Assembly: GCA_030077755.1 (NCBI GenBank)
Contig: JAQJZZ010000005.1
Span: forward strand, 620,001 to 684,000
Source of the DNA: Filosporella fistucella
Lineage: Eukaryota; Ascomycota; Leotiomycetes; Helotiales
DNA length: 64,000 bases
Direction of reading: 5' to 3'
Shown: positions 25,001 to 36,051 of the stretch, piece after piece
Layout: each line of letters begins with the position of its first letter
How positions within the stretch are numbered: position 1 is the stretch's first letter
Position numbers and translations under genes: made by a program
Notes under the pieces: model-generated
Databases searched by the model: none
Seen by the model: only the letters and a program-made list of their open reading frames with translations
Told to the model about the DNA's origin: nothing

Positions 25001-25623
25001 GCCAAAGTATCAAGAAGTTGGACAAACATGACCGTACGAATTCCGAAGCTAGAGAGGCTACAGATGCTGTTCCTGCTTTGGCATCTCAATCTAGTTCTCA
25101 GAGTAAATCTCATAGTCTAGGAAAAGCCCTCTCCGGTGCTTCCAATTCCCTTTCTCTGCCAACTAACTCCAGCCGTCGTCCTCAAGTCGAACGAGTAGAA
25201 AGTGGGACCGAGTGGAGCGATAGAGATTGGGATTGTAGTGAGATGGACAGCGAAGACGAGGATGTAAATCGTCGACTCAGCGGTAGTGCGGATAAGAAAG
25301 CCACAGGATGGAATTGGACTGAAGCTATTGCCGGGAAAGGGGCGACTAGTCCGAAAGGAACTGAGAGAGCGGAGATTGAACGCTTTTTGGGGAAGAAGAG
25401 TGGTGAGGTACATAGAGAGGGAGAGGGGGATCGACAGTTAGAAAGCGATGCGGCTGTAGCGAGGGTGGTTAGTGGGGAGGTGCCGGGTATAGGTGTTGGA
25501 TTAGAGGGGGCGGTTGGGGAGGGAAGTGCTTCTACAGAGGCTGTCATGGAGCGGGAAGGTGTTGATAAAGGAGATGGGAAGGGGAAAGCGAGAGCTGAGG
25601 ATGGGGATGGTGGAGCGAAGTAA
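22090..25623 (+). CDS. Rog1-like (DUF676) serine lipase/esterase
   Basis: A single uninterrupted frame of 1177 residues. The N-terminal 190 residues (SVKIGEVVRYTVTYTP..., HLKVKNTSAIALRAAF) resemble the beta-sandwich part found before the hydrolase in fungal Rog1 relatives. The alpha/beta-hydrolase domain has the oxyanion strand HLVVLTHGLHSN near residue 260 and the nucleophile elbow FIAHSLGGLV near residue 440, then NDGIVPLRTS with the likely catalytic Asp. Yeast relatives act on lipids at membranes and lipid droplets. Two long acidic and Ser-rich insertions make it longer than yeast homologues. FANAYGWPVIKHLCDTHF near 920 probably supplies the last conserved helix and His. A GTAAGA at the stop leaves a small chance of a missed 3' exon. 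Confidence 0.88.
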   Translation: MLLLHQSGSVKIGEVVRYTVTYTPAHDRILPSPTHLHLKVKNTSAIALRAAFVHGPYTLYAAAYPSTFNPNEKFENPRAYGVPDFEPNLKAGGIFTSKLSVPEEVRKTAGHGRSPSPGGRDEEKSVSWVIEVASQVIFSNSAAVHYEILLGRDEKSISIGFAAGLTANAPPAPGQVSDHQQSVGAKEGRHSAQTKGVFSKAVKVRVDDTASLWNTPRMPEWDDGGTKGGMEKEKGGEAVESVIGKHEEEGHRPKRQKKVHLVVLTHGLHSNLGADMLYLKESIDATARQAKIDARSRRAKKRQEEKGKSSKGNGQEETEDQEAKDGERKKQISQQQEEDLDQDSDEEEVIVRGFSGNAVRTERGIKYLGKRLAKYVLQMTYPDQPYKPVTKKSATEALSHALKPESSMSSGDGPASHPNSTIHKEPYTERKLAYKITSISFIAHSLGGLVQTYAVAYIQKHSPDFFDKIKPINFISLASPFLGLSNENPLYVKFALDFGLVGRTGQDLGLTWRAPTIARSGWGAIVGGIGESAHKKIDGETAPESKPLLRILPTGPAHIVLKKFRNRTVYSNVVNDGIVPLRTSCLLFLDWQGLGRVEKARRENGLVGTMAGWGWAEITGANSSSPQRRTFSEGGGSENEETGSNTPTREGHGEDVPQPSPTATRDDDTQSLKSRPTSARSPTGDEPTLAETNNGPLASLMKFFQPANPAPKPQNPPKHQKIYKRSQTLRITNDDSSSSSLGVPTSPKRERKKATTGDSEHDDPQRLSAPPKTTFFESAGDVLKPPLPSVDFLIDPTSRPRTIFHDRVYHPEDIPPPPLKKRPTSSLMLRRRSSMGGSDPYPTNQIKHTDSSLSTRDYDDTRHTNPDKDPRDVVDGSAMKVEEKIARAYHRDLSWRKVLVRLEPDAHNNMIVRRMFANAYGWPVIKHLCDTHFSDSAEANTRDEDENRDERAKSTGQKPDAEGGETNGTESQSIKKLDKHDRTNSEAREATDAVPALASQSSSQSKSHSLGKALSGASNSLSLPTNSSRRPQVERVESGTEWSDRDWDCSEMDSEDEDVNRRLSGSADKKATGWNWTEAIAGKGATSPKGTERAEIERFLGKKSGEVHREGEGDRQLESDAAVARVVSGEVPGIGVGLEGAVGEGSASTEAVMEREGVDKGDGKGKARAEDGDGGAK

Positions 25624-26503
25624 GATATGTAGAGATTCATAGATATAAGAATAATGACATACCAATTCACGACGGAAACTCACACACCCTCCCCTCCTTT
25701 GGCTGTCCACGTCCTATCATCAAACAATCTTGCCTTCCCCACCTAGACCTGAGGACGTTATTGTCTTACTCTCACAACATGCAGAATTAATTAATATTAT
25801 AAATCCACTTTCTACCTCCCAGCTCAAGTCTTGAAATAAAAGTTGAGATATAGTGTAAAGCCAATAATATCCAACGAAGAAAACACGCAGGTTCAGACCC
25901 CGTTTTATTAAAATTGTTGACACACCCGATAAAACAAGTCATGCTAGAGGCGGATCTTTAAGGCATAGAAGACACAATATTTACGAATGAAAGAGAGGAT
26001 TATCGCCGTGTCCATATTGTGAAATTGTGTTTGTAAGATGGTGTGGCTTGTTTGCGGGGTTCATATTATATTGCTGAAATTGTCGAGATAAGCTTAGAGG
26101 AGAAAGATTCAAGGGAAATGTAATTGATACAATGCGTGAAGCCCTCTACCGATTTTTCTCCCTTGTTTCCCTTTTGGGTGGAATAAGGTATCCGATAGTT
26201 TGAAGATAAGTTTTCTTGGTAGGGTATAGAGGTACCAATTCTTGAGAGAACCACGAGCCGTGAATTCGAACTGCTTAATATTCGTTATTCTATCTCAATT
26301 ACCAGCGCTGAAAGAAAGTGGAACAGTTAGCTTACGTTAGGTGACAAAAATTGGTATCTTATCCCTATCTAGGTACTAAACAAGAATAAACTCCTCCCTC
26401 TGCTTCCCATTTTCCCCTTCAAAAGCCCTTCCATCCATCCAGCCGTGTAAATAACACTCTCCAGCTAACTGATACACACCTTGCTTCCTCACATTCCCTC
26501 CCC
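25624..26503. other. Gene-free intergenic region
   Basis: Contains the 3' end of the lipase gene. The stretch 26390-26530 is C-rich on the + strand. No gene seen. Confidence 0.5.
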
Positions 26504-27729
26504 TCATACTTTCCCCCTCCATATCCCCTCTCCCTCAACCCACCTAACCCTCCTAACTACAAAAGCAGTTTCAGCCCCCTCAAAAACTACTACCATACCC
26601 CCATCTCTCACCCCTCTAGGACCAACCCCAAACCACCCCTCCTTTGTGAAGAACACATTCCTTTCCCTCAATATCTGCGAAACCGCAATCCGATAATCAA
26701 GTAATCTACTCTTCAACGGCTCAGTAATCTCCACACACGTTTGCTGCGCCCCTGTATTAGGATCATTCAGAATAAGATCTGGATCGTCCGTGGGAAAAGA
26801 GTAGATCCTTGGGATACCCGTGTCAAAGATGAAGATTTCGAGGACGTAAGGGCGTTTCAAGACTTATGCTACGGATTTATCGGGCACGAAAATACGGTCT
26901 CCTTTGCCAGGGACAGAGAAAGAGAGCATTACAAGGACGAAATAGAGAATTGGTGAGATTGCGTCGGTACTATCAAGCGTTGAGTGGCATAAATAGCATT
27001 GTTTGCCACGATGGTTTTGGCGAAGGTGGTTGTGAAGCCTTCATTGCCGTACTGTCTGGGCAGCGTTGAGACCCAGGTAGAACATAGATCTAGAAGTGGC
27101 TCGAGAATTTGTCTGTTTGCTATCCAACTGGCATTTTTGTTGTGATGAGTACCTTTGGTAGAAGAATCGGAGGAGAATATTTGATCTGTAATGTCATCTG
27201 GTGTTGGAGCTTTGCTGCCAATGAATGCATCATGAATGACAGTGTCGACTACAATACCTCTTAGCTTTGGCAGACATTGAGGCGTCAAGTCCACATGTGC
27301 TGGCATTTTGAATCCTGCTCGAAAACTTGGTGTCTGAAACCCTCCAAATCGAGTTATTTTTGAGTTAATATCATCATTCAACTCTGAGACGTAGGATAGA
27401 CCCCTCGAGCTAACTCCACGTGCCCAGTGGAGAATGGTGAGGTCTCCTGATAGTAAAGGCTTGATAGCTAAGTCTTTCCAAACCTCTTCCACGGGGCTCT
27501 CGTAGTCTGGAACGATCGACAAATGTAGTTCCAGGGAATCTAAGCATCCCGTAAACACGATCCGGTTCGTTGGTACATTTCAGGTCCGTAGCTCAGACGC
27601 AGTACTCAGCAAGTGACGGCTGGTAAATCATGTCAGGATTTGGGTGTGATCGGACCGAAATCTCGCCAATTCTGACAAAATAGGGTGTAGATTGTCTGGG
27701 AAAAGTTTGGCAGGAAAGCTGCTGCTCAT
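26504..27729 (-). pseudogene. Decayed HET-family (heterokaryon incompatibility) gene
   Basis: Minus-strand fragments carry the middle and C-terminal hallmarks of fungal HET proteins: TNEPDRVYGML (27562-27542), SIVPDYESPVEEVWKDLA (from about 27520), LRGIVVDTVIHD, and the terminal RNVFFTKEGWFGVGP...VVVFEGAETAFVVRR module (about 26690-26560). They do not share one frame. A +1 shift separates DRVYGML from IVPDYE within 27517-27541, too short a gap for an intron; a TGA lies just before the first motif, and another stop near 26929 separates the last module. No N-terminal HET core is recognisable upstream. HET proteins trigger cell death after fusion with unlike strains; this copy appears inactive. 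An odd spliced form cannot be wholly excluded. Confidence 0.6.
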
Positions 27730-28134
27730 TGCTATCTGGCTTTTGGGGTACATTTTCCGAGATCCCAATTTCTTGAACGAACTCGAATCCCTACTGGACT
27801 TGAATTGCCCAGTCGTTATTTAGAGAAACAACTACAGTAAAATAGTAAAGTATAGCAAGCAAGACAAAAGGTATTCAACATAACACAGACACAATAAACT
27901 TTGATCGTGAATGCCTCGTTGATTACGTATATGAACAAGCAGATTGAAAGTAAATGGTTTCCATCATTAGTAGAGTATTCGCCTTGAAATTAAGGCGCCC
28001 ATATATTTCGGACGTGACGCGCCTCACAAATGTGGAAGAAATGGAGTCGAGAATAAACATTACAACTTACCTGTCACAGACCCCACACTCCTTTGAACTA
28101 TGCGCAATTGCATATTTGACTTCAGCAATACATC
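27730..28134. other. Gene-free promoter region
   Basis: AT-leaning stretch before the Acinus-like gene; nothing else seen. Confidence 0.45.
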
Positions 28135-30018
28135 ATGACTGACTGGAACAAACTCAAGGTTACTGAGCTGAAAGTAGAGCTCAAACAACGCGGTCTTGCA
28201 CAAACTGGTGTAAAAGCTGCTTTGGTTGCCCGATTGGAAGAATCTGAGAAAGAAGATGGATCTGAAAGTGAAGCAACCATTCAAGGAGATCCTGCGCGAT
28301 TAGATGCGGCTGCAGATTCCCCTGATACTGTTTCACCCGTTTTGCCGTCTGGGGATGGTCTTCCTGAGCCGACCGCGCAACCTCACATCGAGGATGTAAT
28401 TGCAACAATCCCTAAGGTCGATTCTCCGCGCAGAGATGAGGCTTTGGACAGGTTTGTCGATGAGACGGACCGGGAGGACGTACTGCAAGCGCCTGCAGAA
28501 CCTACACATACCACAGAAACAGCGCAACTCGCCGAGTCCAGAGACCACCACCTTTCTGCATTACCCTCAGTCGAGCCACAAGAAGCAAACGATGACCGAC
28601 AAAAGCGCAAACGAAGATCACAAAGCCCTCCTCCATCTGCAGCTGATGCCCGCAAACGGTTGAAGGCTGATGAGGGTGGAGACTCGAAAGAGGAGATTGT
28701 GACCCCAAAGGAGGATGCGCAATGGGTCGAGAAGCACAATGCAGTTGATTCAGGAGAGATCAATGCTGAGACTATGGAGATAGACTCAAAGGATAATGGT
28801 CAGCCTGGCACCACAACTCTTGATGTCTCTAAAGGCGAAAACGAGATCGAAATTGAGGTTGCGAAGGTGAAAGTTGAAGCACAACCCATGGAAGTCGACT
28901 CAAAAGCGGAAGAGCCACCCATCGAGCAAGGAGACTCACCACACCGCACCCGCGATTCAAGATTCAAGAATTTGTTCGGTGGAGAATCTTCAGGAGGCAC
29001 AGCAATGGCAATCTCTGCTTCTCGAGATTCTGGTCATGATGAGGCTGAACCAGATCGAATTATCACTCCTGCTATCCATCCAGCGACGGCCGCTATCTAT
29101 ATCACCCAGATCATGCGTCCCCTCAATCCTGCCCAATTTAAGGCTCACCTGGCCGCTCTTGCCGCTCCACCAGGTCGCGACACCGAACCAGAAGTTATTG
29201 TAGGTTTCTATCTCGACCCAATTCGAACACATGCTTTCGTCTCCTTCACAAGTGTATCTGCTGCATCACGAGTTCGATCTGCCCTCCACGATCGTATCTG
29301 GCCTGACGAGAAGACTCGAAAGCCTCTCTGGGTCGACTTTATCCCATTGGAAAAGATGGAAGACTGGGTTGAGCAAGAACAAGAGGAAAGCACAGGTGGA
29401 CGAGGCAGAGGAAAGAAGTGGGAGGTTCGCTATGATGTTGGTCACGATCGAAGCGTCACTGCTATTCTACAGGAAGCCACCGGCAACGCTCAACCTCCTC
29501 GCCAACCTTCTATTGCGAACACTGGCGTTGGCATCCATCCCTCAAGACAAGCTTTGGTACAGCCAGCACGCTTTGATCCACCATCTGGACCCCGTTCTAG
29601 CCAAGTGCGTGAACCACGACCTATTCCTGGAACCAAGAGATTAGATGAGTTGTTCAAATCAACGACAGCAAAACCAGTCTTGTATTGGTTGCCTGTCAGC
29701 AAGGATGTTGCGGATAGACGGCTTGACAACATCGACCGTGCTTTATCTAAGGAAGGTTCTGCTGGACGTGCTATTGAGGGCGAAATTCGTCGTTACACTT
29801 TTGAGGATACTGATAAATTGGTTGATCGTGGACCGGAGATCTTCTCTGGCATTCGACCCCCTCCAGGACATCGTGCACCACGCAATCCGGGTCACCGTGG
29901 CGGAGGATATCGTGGTGGTAGGGGAAGCAGTGGACCTGCTTATGATAGTTATCGTTCAGATCGTGGCCCAGATCGTGGATTTGATCGTCGGGGTTCTCGA
30001 GATGACAGGCGTTATTGA
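28135..30018 (+). CDS. Acinus-like SAP/RRM protein (ASAP complex)
   Basis: A single exon of 627 residues. Residues 1-40 are a SAP domain (WNKLKVTELKVELKQRGLAQTG). An acidic middle with basic KRKRRSQSPPPSAADARKRLK follows. An RRM-like fold begins near AAIYITQIMRPLNPAQFKAHL, with HAFVSFTSVSAASRVRSAL as its second RNP strand. LDELFKSTTAKPVLYWLPVS matches the RNPS1-SAP18-binding motif of animal Acinus, and the tail is RGG-rich (GGGYRGGRGSS). Acinus with RNPS1 and SAP18 forms the ASAP complex at spliced mRNA. The order SAP, RRM, binding motif supports orthology; function in fungi is inferred. Start chosen at the ATG directly opening the SAP domain. Confidence 0.87.
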   Translation: MTDWNKLKVTELKVELKQRGLAQTGVKAALVARLEESEKEDGSESEATIQGDPARLDAAADSPDTVSPVLPSGDGLPEPTAQPHIEDVIATIPKVDSPRRDEALDRFVDETDREDVLQAPAEPTHTTETAQLAESRDHHLSALPSVEPQEANDDRQKRKRRSQSPPPSAADARKRLKADEGGDSKEEIVTPKEDAQWVEKHNAVDSGEINAETMEIDSKDNGQPGTTTLDVSKGENEIEIEVAKVKVEAQPMEVDSKAEEPPIEQGDSPHRTRDSRFKNLFGGESSGGTAMAISASRDSGHDEAEPDRIITPAIHPATAAIYITQIMRPLNPAQFKAHLAALAAPPGRDTEPEVIVGFYLDPIRTHAFVSFTSVSAASRVRSALHDRIWPDEKTRKPLWVDFIPLEKMEDWVEQEQEESTGGRGRGKKWEVRYDVGHDRSVTAILQEATGNAQPPRQPSIANTGVGIHPSRQALVQPARFDPPSGPRSSQVREPRPIPGTKRLDELFKSTTAKPVLYWLPVSKDVADRRLDNIDRALSKEGSAGRAIEGEIRRYTFEDTDKLVDRGPEIFSGIRPPPGHRAPRNPGHRGGGYRGGRGSSGPAYDSYRSDRGPDRGFDRRGSRDDRRY

Positions 30019-30445
30019 TCTCTTATTACATGCATCGGCAGGCGTTCGGGTTGATCTGGCTGGATATGCCTGGCATTGTTGTGGGAACCTAATTGCGTGT
30101 ACTAGTAGATAAAACTTAGACGGATGATAGGTGGTTGATACCCAGAGATATCAGCCAACAAGCACTATGAATGAACGATGATTTACAAGAAACAGTTCCA
30201 GACTCCATTGCAGCAAACACTGTGTTTTGCGTTTCAAACCCCTGCTCCTTCTAGATGGTCTGCCTTAACAACAAAGCAAATGTCGTTCACTTGGATATTC
30301 ATGTGTGAAGAATACACAATTGGATAATATATGCAGACAAGGCTGATAGAAACCTGAACTCTCTTTTGCAGCCTTGCGCTCAAGGCATCATAAAGATCAA
30401 CAACCTCACATTTCTTCCCCGTGAAATAAACAACTCCACTTCAAG
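30019..30445. other. Gene-free intergenic region
   Basis: Contains the 3' end of the Acinus-like gene and the promoter of the cyclin gene; nothing else seen. Confidence 0.45.
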
Positions 30446-31434
30446 ATGTCGCACCTATCCAATCCGCTCGCAACGGCAGAACAACTTTACAAGTCGAAGA
30501 GTTCAAATGCCCTCCCAATTGAGCTTCAAGACAGCATACGATTCTATACCGCACGTTTGACACAAGCTGCGGGAATTCTCCTCCGTCTGCCACAAGACAT
30601 CACAGCACAAGCAAATGTGCTGCTCTTTCGATACTGGGTAGTAGATGATCTGCTTACCCATGATTTCAGCGTAGGGTTCTCCTAAGGGCTCCACCCGATC
30701 AATGCCATGCGTAAAGCAAATGCTAATATGTCACATAGGAAGTCTCAGCAGCTACCATCTACCTAACAGCAAAAATCTCGGCTTCCCCTCGCTCTCTACG
30801 CTCCATAACAAATGTCTATGCCTACCTTCTCTCTCCGTCCTCTCATCTCAATTACCCTATCCCAGATGTCCAATCCCCAGAATCATACTACCTCTCCGAA
30901 TCAACCTACATAACGCGACGAAATATACTCCTACATATCGAAGGCCAGATTCTCAATGCCCTAGGCTTTAACACACATGTCGCTCTACCACATCCCCTCG
31001 CGATAACATATCTGCAAACGCTCGATCTTTTTCAAAATGCCGCGAAGGGAAAGGAAGTCGCCAAGAGAGCGATAGAGTATCTAAATACAGCTTTGCTGAG
31101 TCCACAAATGCTGTATCTCACACATCAACCCTGTGCACTAGCTACCGCTGCGGCATATCTAGCTGCTAGGGAATTGGGTGCCAAGTTACCAGACTGTGAG
31201 TGGTGGGAGGTATTTGATTGTGAGAGGGAGGAATTGGGCTTTTTGGTTGTTGGGATGGGAAGTGTAGAGGGGATTGCTAGGAGGGAGGCAGAGAGGTGGG
31301 GTGGGAAGGGGATGATTTCTAGGAATGATGTTAAGGAGGAGATGAGAAAATTGGGGGTTGGAAGTCCTGCTGGAGAGGAAGATGAGGAGGCTGAGATGGC
31401 GAGGATGTTGGATGAGAAGGTTGGAGCTGAGTGA
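30446..31434 (+). CDS. Cyclin-box protein (transcription-type, L/K/Q-like)
   Basis: Exons 30446-30670 and 30739-31434 give 306 residues. Two cyclin folds are visible: the first has QDSIRFYTARLTQAAGILLRLPQ and, across the intron, SAATIYLTAKISASPRSLRSITNVY; then RRNILLHIEGQILNALGFNTHVALPHPLAITYL, the pattern of transcription-type cyclins (L, K, T, Q). The second fold ends with CALATAAAYLAARELGAKLPDCEWWEVF. These partner CDKs acting on RNA polymerase II or splicing, in the nucleus. The C-terminal 70 residues are acidic. Which subtype it is cannot be settled without a tree. Confidence 0.85.
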
Positions 31435-32376
31435 GATTAGGTGCTGTGAAGATCCACTATCTGTGTACAAATACCTTTATCCCGTTCCGAACTTGAGATG
31501 TTCCGCTACCCATATACTTGCAGAGCAGCTGTCTTTCGATTGTGATTGTTCCTTCCCGCCTCCAGCACGAACTTTGTCCAACCATTCAAAATATAAGGAG
31601 TAAGTTCATATCTCTTGTTAAATCTTTGCCTAATGTTCTAGACGCATTTAGTTCTTTCTGTTGATAAAGAGTTTTGTCATTCATGTCATGTCAAATGGCC
31701 TGAGAAGATCAAACGGGACTTAAATTGTCTGACACGGAAAGCCAATATAATGCGATCCTTGAGAAGCACAACGATGAGCCCGAGACAGTGGCACAACGAC
31801 TCCTCAGGAAGTCTGGTCCGACTCTGGTTTCCCAATTTCAATTTTGTAACCAAGATGACCAATGTGATTCAATTGCTGCGAGATACTTTCAATAGAAAGG
31901 AATTGAAAGTATGGGCTCTTCCTTCATCTGTGAAAGAATCTTGTTTCTTTAACTAAACTAGAGATCTGGCAACCATGAAATCAATTTAATCCCTAGCAAG
32001 TAGCAAGAATTCTTCCAACAGAAGGTAGAGGATTGTAAATTTATGTGACTTTCATCTCAAACAGGGAATGATAACGAATGAGAATGATCAACTTGAAGAA
32101 ACAAAAATTCGATTTCAAAGCCTGAGGTCATCTCACGATCGAGTGCGAGCTGATAAGTTGATATCCATGAAACAAGCTTTGATTGCTCTCTAAATTCTGT
32201 AAGTAAGCAACACTAGTGATTATTCACACCACGTCACTCACAGCTCAATATCACAATCATCTCACGCACAGCAGAACAACGAAGCATAGAAAATCCACTT
32301 AATATTCTACAATACAAGAATCTTCCTCTCTATTTCCCTTCACCACACAATATTTTAACAAAAGAACTTCTCCACT
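31435..32376. other. Gene-free, between convergent genes
   Basis: About 940 bases between the 3' ends of the cyclin (+) and chitinase (-) genes. No gene seen. Confidence 0.5.
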
Positions 32377-35300
32377 CTAAATGACCAACATAATCATCCC
32401 TACCACAACAGCAACTAACACACTCATACCCCCTCTAACCACATTCCCGGCCCCAGTGAAGGTGCTAGGAACTGGTTTAGCAGTATACGTCACCTGTCCT
32501 TCAGCCGAACTTGTGACTTTGTTGACAATCAAACTCAAACTGGGGCTCGCAGTGCCAAGGATCTTGCTTGGATTGGCTGGACCAGTTGGATATGGCTTCT
32601 CTACCTTGGAAGAGGTAGAGGGAACAGCGTAGACGGTAGCGGTACTCTTGATCAATTTCACGGTACGGTATTGGGTTGTTGTGCTCTTGAGAGTGGTGTA
32701 TGAGATCTCTCCTGCTTTGCTTGAAGTGGGCTTGATGACTGATGGAGAGGAGATAGGAGAGTATACTGATGGAGGAGTTGGTGTTGCTTCGCCTTCAGAT
32801 TCAGTGACTGGGCAGACTGTGGTGTATAATTTCTTTGTTTCGGTGGTGAGATGGCCGAGCTTGGATGGGCAGTCTGTGACTTCTGGTTTGCAGGATGTGA
32901 CGGTGTAGATCAGTGTCGTGTAGACCGTGGAAGTAGTATACTTTGTTGGCTTTGGTCCGACTGAGGAAGAAGTAGGAACTCCGTTCTTGGTCGTTGCTGA
33001 TACGGGGCAGACGGTGGTGTACAAGGGGATTGTCTCTGTGGTAACGTGTGTCATGCTCGCAGGGCAGTTTTTGACGGTTGAGGCACAGGATGTGACTGTG
33101 TAGACGGAGGTAGTGTACACTGTTGACGTGGTGTAAGCTGTTGTGCTGCTGGACGTTACGACGCCACCTGAGGTCTTGGAGGATGTTGGAGTGTACGTGT
33201 CGGTCAGGGACTCGTAGGTACTGGTCACGCCAGTGGATGTTGGAGTGTAGGTATGGGTCAAGGATTCGTAGGTGCTGGTCACAACTCCACTTGATGTTCC
33301 GGTGGATGTTGGTGTGTATGTGTCAGTTAAAGTCTCGTAGCTGCTGGTTACAGAGTATGTGCTCGAGCTGGATGTCTCTGAGACAGAGTATGCGCTTGAT
33401 GTAGATGTCTCTGTTGGCGAGTAAATGCTGCTTGAAGCCTCAGAGCTGCTAGAGCTGGAAGAAGTCTCAGAAACCGAGTATGTGCTTGATGTTGGGGTCA
33501 CTGTTGGCGAGTAAATGCTGCTTGAAGCCTCAGAGCTGCTGGAGCTGGAAGAAGTCTCAGAAACCGAGTACGTGCTTGATGTTGGGGTCACTGTTGGCGA
33601 GTAAATACTGCTTGAAGCCTCAGAGCTGCTAGAGCTGGAAGAAGTCTCAGAGACAGAGAACGCGCTTGATGTAGATGTCTCTGTTGGCGAGTAAATGCTG
33701 CTTGAAGCCTCAGAGCTGCTGGAGCTGGAAGAAGTCTCAGAAACCGAGTATGTGCTTGATGTTGGGGTCACTGTTGGTGAGTAAATGCTTGTTGAAGTCT
33801 CGGAGACGCTGGTGCTTGACTCTACGGATGATGTAGATGTGGAGGACTCGATACTGCTTGTTGGCGAGTAGGATGCAGATGAGCTAGATGAGGAGGTTGG
33901 TGCCTTGCACTCATAAAGACTCAATCTGTTGCCGGCACCGCATACAGTGGTCAATTTGCCATCACATGGTTGAGAGCAATCATATGCATTGGCAAGAACG
34001 CTGCCTTCGTTCAATTTGTCTCCACAGTAACACTGTTACATGTTAGTAATTGCTCATGTGGGATGGTAGGTAGAAAACGAGGCGAAGGGGGCTCGCTTAA
34101 AATGAAAAGGGGAACAAACCTCTCCACCATACTCAACACCGAACAAGGCAAATCCTGCACACTCGGAAGCACACAACTCAATGGTCATATTCTCATAGTC
34201 GACGAAGGTCTTTCCAGTGAGAGCGCGAACGTTGGTGGCCTCGGTGTAACATCCAATATATTTGCAGTCTCCAACCTCACCGACAGTTCCGGGTGGAGTG
34301 GCGGTGGAAACGGGAGCGCTGCTTGTAGGTGTAACATAGACGCTGGTAGAGGAGGATTCTGAGGTTGAGCTGCTGAATGATGGTGTCGGTGATACTACAT
34401 AGATCGAGCTAGTGCTGGTCTCCGAGCTGGAAGTCAGGGAGCTGGTGGATGAGACAATGCTGGAGCTCGAGCTGCTACTGCTTGAAACTGAGCTCGAGGT
34501 GCTCGTTGGTGTAGCACTGGATGAGCTGGAGCTGGAAGAGGATGAGCTGCTGCTTGAGGAGCTAGTTGTTGAGGTGGATGTGCTGCTCGATTTTGAACTG
34601 CTGCTTGAGGAGCTGCTGGTTGGGGATGAGCTGCTCGATTTTGATGTGCTTGTGCTTGATGAGCTGCTGCTGCTAGCCTTTGAGGTCGATGAACTGCTGC
34701 TAGCTTTCGAGGTTGACGAACTGCTGCTTGTGGTCTTAATTGATGATGTGCTGCTGCTAGTTGTGCTCGTCTTCGAGGTTGAAGTGCTGCTGCTGGCTGA
34801 AGAAGTTGTGCTGACGCAAACAGCAGTTGTTGAAGTGACAGCTGGCGCATATGGCTTCAAGTATGCCTTAATCTTGTCTTGATACTTGGCATTGTTCTCA
34901 GCTACAGTAGCTTCCCAAAGCATAACACCTCCGAATTGAGTAGATCCATGATAGGCATTGATCAATTGCTGTGCCTCAGCTGGTGTAAGAGCATCACCTG
35001 GATATCCTTCTGAACCTGCGGCGCCTCCAAGAAGACCGAGGTACAATTTTGCTCCCTTGCTTGCAGATCCAGCTTGGTTGACAAATGTGACCCATTGATT
35101 ATAGTTGAATCCAGAAGTGGCTGCACCCTTAGTGATGTAGTTTCGTGCTGAGCAGGCTGGGTTGTTATAGAATTGAATCCAAAGAATATCGAATTGAGCA
35201 GCTTGAATAGTAGCACCCATGTTGACTTCTGGAAGAGGGCATTGGGGAGCACCTGAGATAATATAAGTCTTAGAACACTTGTTCAAAGCCTTGTATTCGG

Positions 35301-36051
35301 CGAAACGTTGACGAAGTCGCTTGATGCAGGCAATATAACCAGTTTGAGCGTCTGTCTCGGTTAGCCATATCTCTCGTTTGAGAAGGTCTACTTACTGGCT
35401 GAGGTGTGCTCGATATCGAAATCGAAACCATCGATGTCGATCTTCTTGGTTGGATCATTATTATCATAACCACGATCCAGAGGACGGACATGTCCAATGG
35501 CCTCGTTAACCCAACTTGCATTATATGGGCCATATGCGCCCCACAAGAAATCGGCAAGGTAAATTCCATCAGCTGCTGAGTTCAAATCATAGAGAGAGAC
35601 GGATCCTCCGAGGGAAAGAAGAATCTTCTTCTTGGTCTTGGTTTGACAGTAGTAGATATCCTCTTGAAGTTGAGGACACTGTTTGTATAAACCATAGTTG
35701 AAGTCGGCCGTGGCATTTGGACCACTTCCCATATAACCCGGCGAAGTATAGTTTCCATTCCAACAGTTGTTTCCAAAGTTCTGTGCTACCAGACCGTTTG
35801 ACTTGGGAGGGAAAACGTTGATGAATCCAATAGGAATTATATCGATGGTGGTCGAGTCACAGTAATGCGCCAGACCTAATTGTCCAGAACCTTGACCCTA
35901 CTCAAGTCAGTTATAATCCCCCACACTCCCCCTCCATACATACATAATACACCGCCAAATTTGCTTGAGAAGTTGGATCATAATCGGCCGTAGAGGAAGC
36001 AATTAAAGAGAAAGTGGCTGCCGCAGCAGTGAAGAACTTTGTGGAAAACAT
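32377..36051 (-). CDS. Secreted GH18 chitinase with WSC domain and GPI anchor
   Basis: Four exons, 36051-35944, 35897-35396, 35351-34120 and 34032-32377, give about 1165 residues. Exon 1 encodes a signal peptide (MFSTKFFTAAAATFSLIASSTA). The GH18 domain (about 30-340) has the SLGGSVSLYD strand and the DGFDFDIE catalytic motif at about 192-199, so chitin hydrolysis is likely. A long Ser/Thr linker leads to a WSC carbohydrate-binding domain (about 566-655, CKYIGCYTEATN... CYCGDKLNEG), split by intron 3. Then come 30-residue and 14-residue repeats, two Cys modules (YTTSTVYTT..YTVTSC..., TTETxxLYTTVCPV), and a hydrophobic end typical of a GPI signal. It should sit on the plasma membrane or cell wall and act in wall remodelling. 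Confidence 0.92.
33360..33790 (-). repeat. 90-base coding tandem repeat
   Basis: About five copies of a 90-base unit encode IYSPTVTPTSSTYSVSET plus a run of Ser ending EASSS. Two alternating versions exist (TVTPTSST and TETSTSSA). Copies are near-identical in DNA, so copy number is likely to vary between strains. A shorter unit, YESLTDTYTPTSTG, repeats three times at about 33180-33345. Confidence 0.85.

Noticed and set aside
34412..34882. 156-codon + strand frame rich in Leu and Glu
   Set aside because: It is the antisense shadow of the Ser-rich linker of the chitinase gene; the repeat composition explains it.
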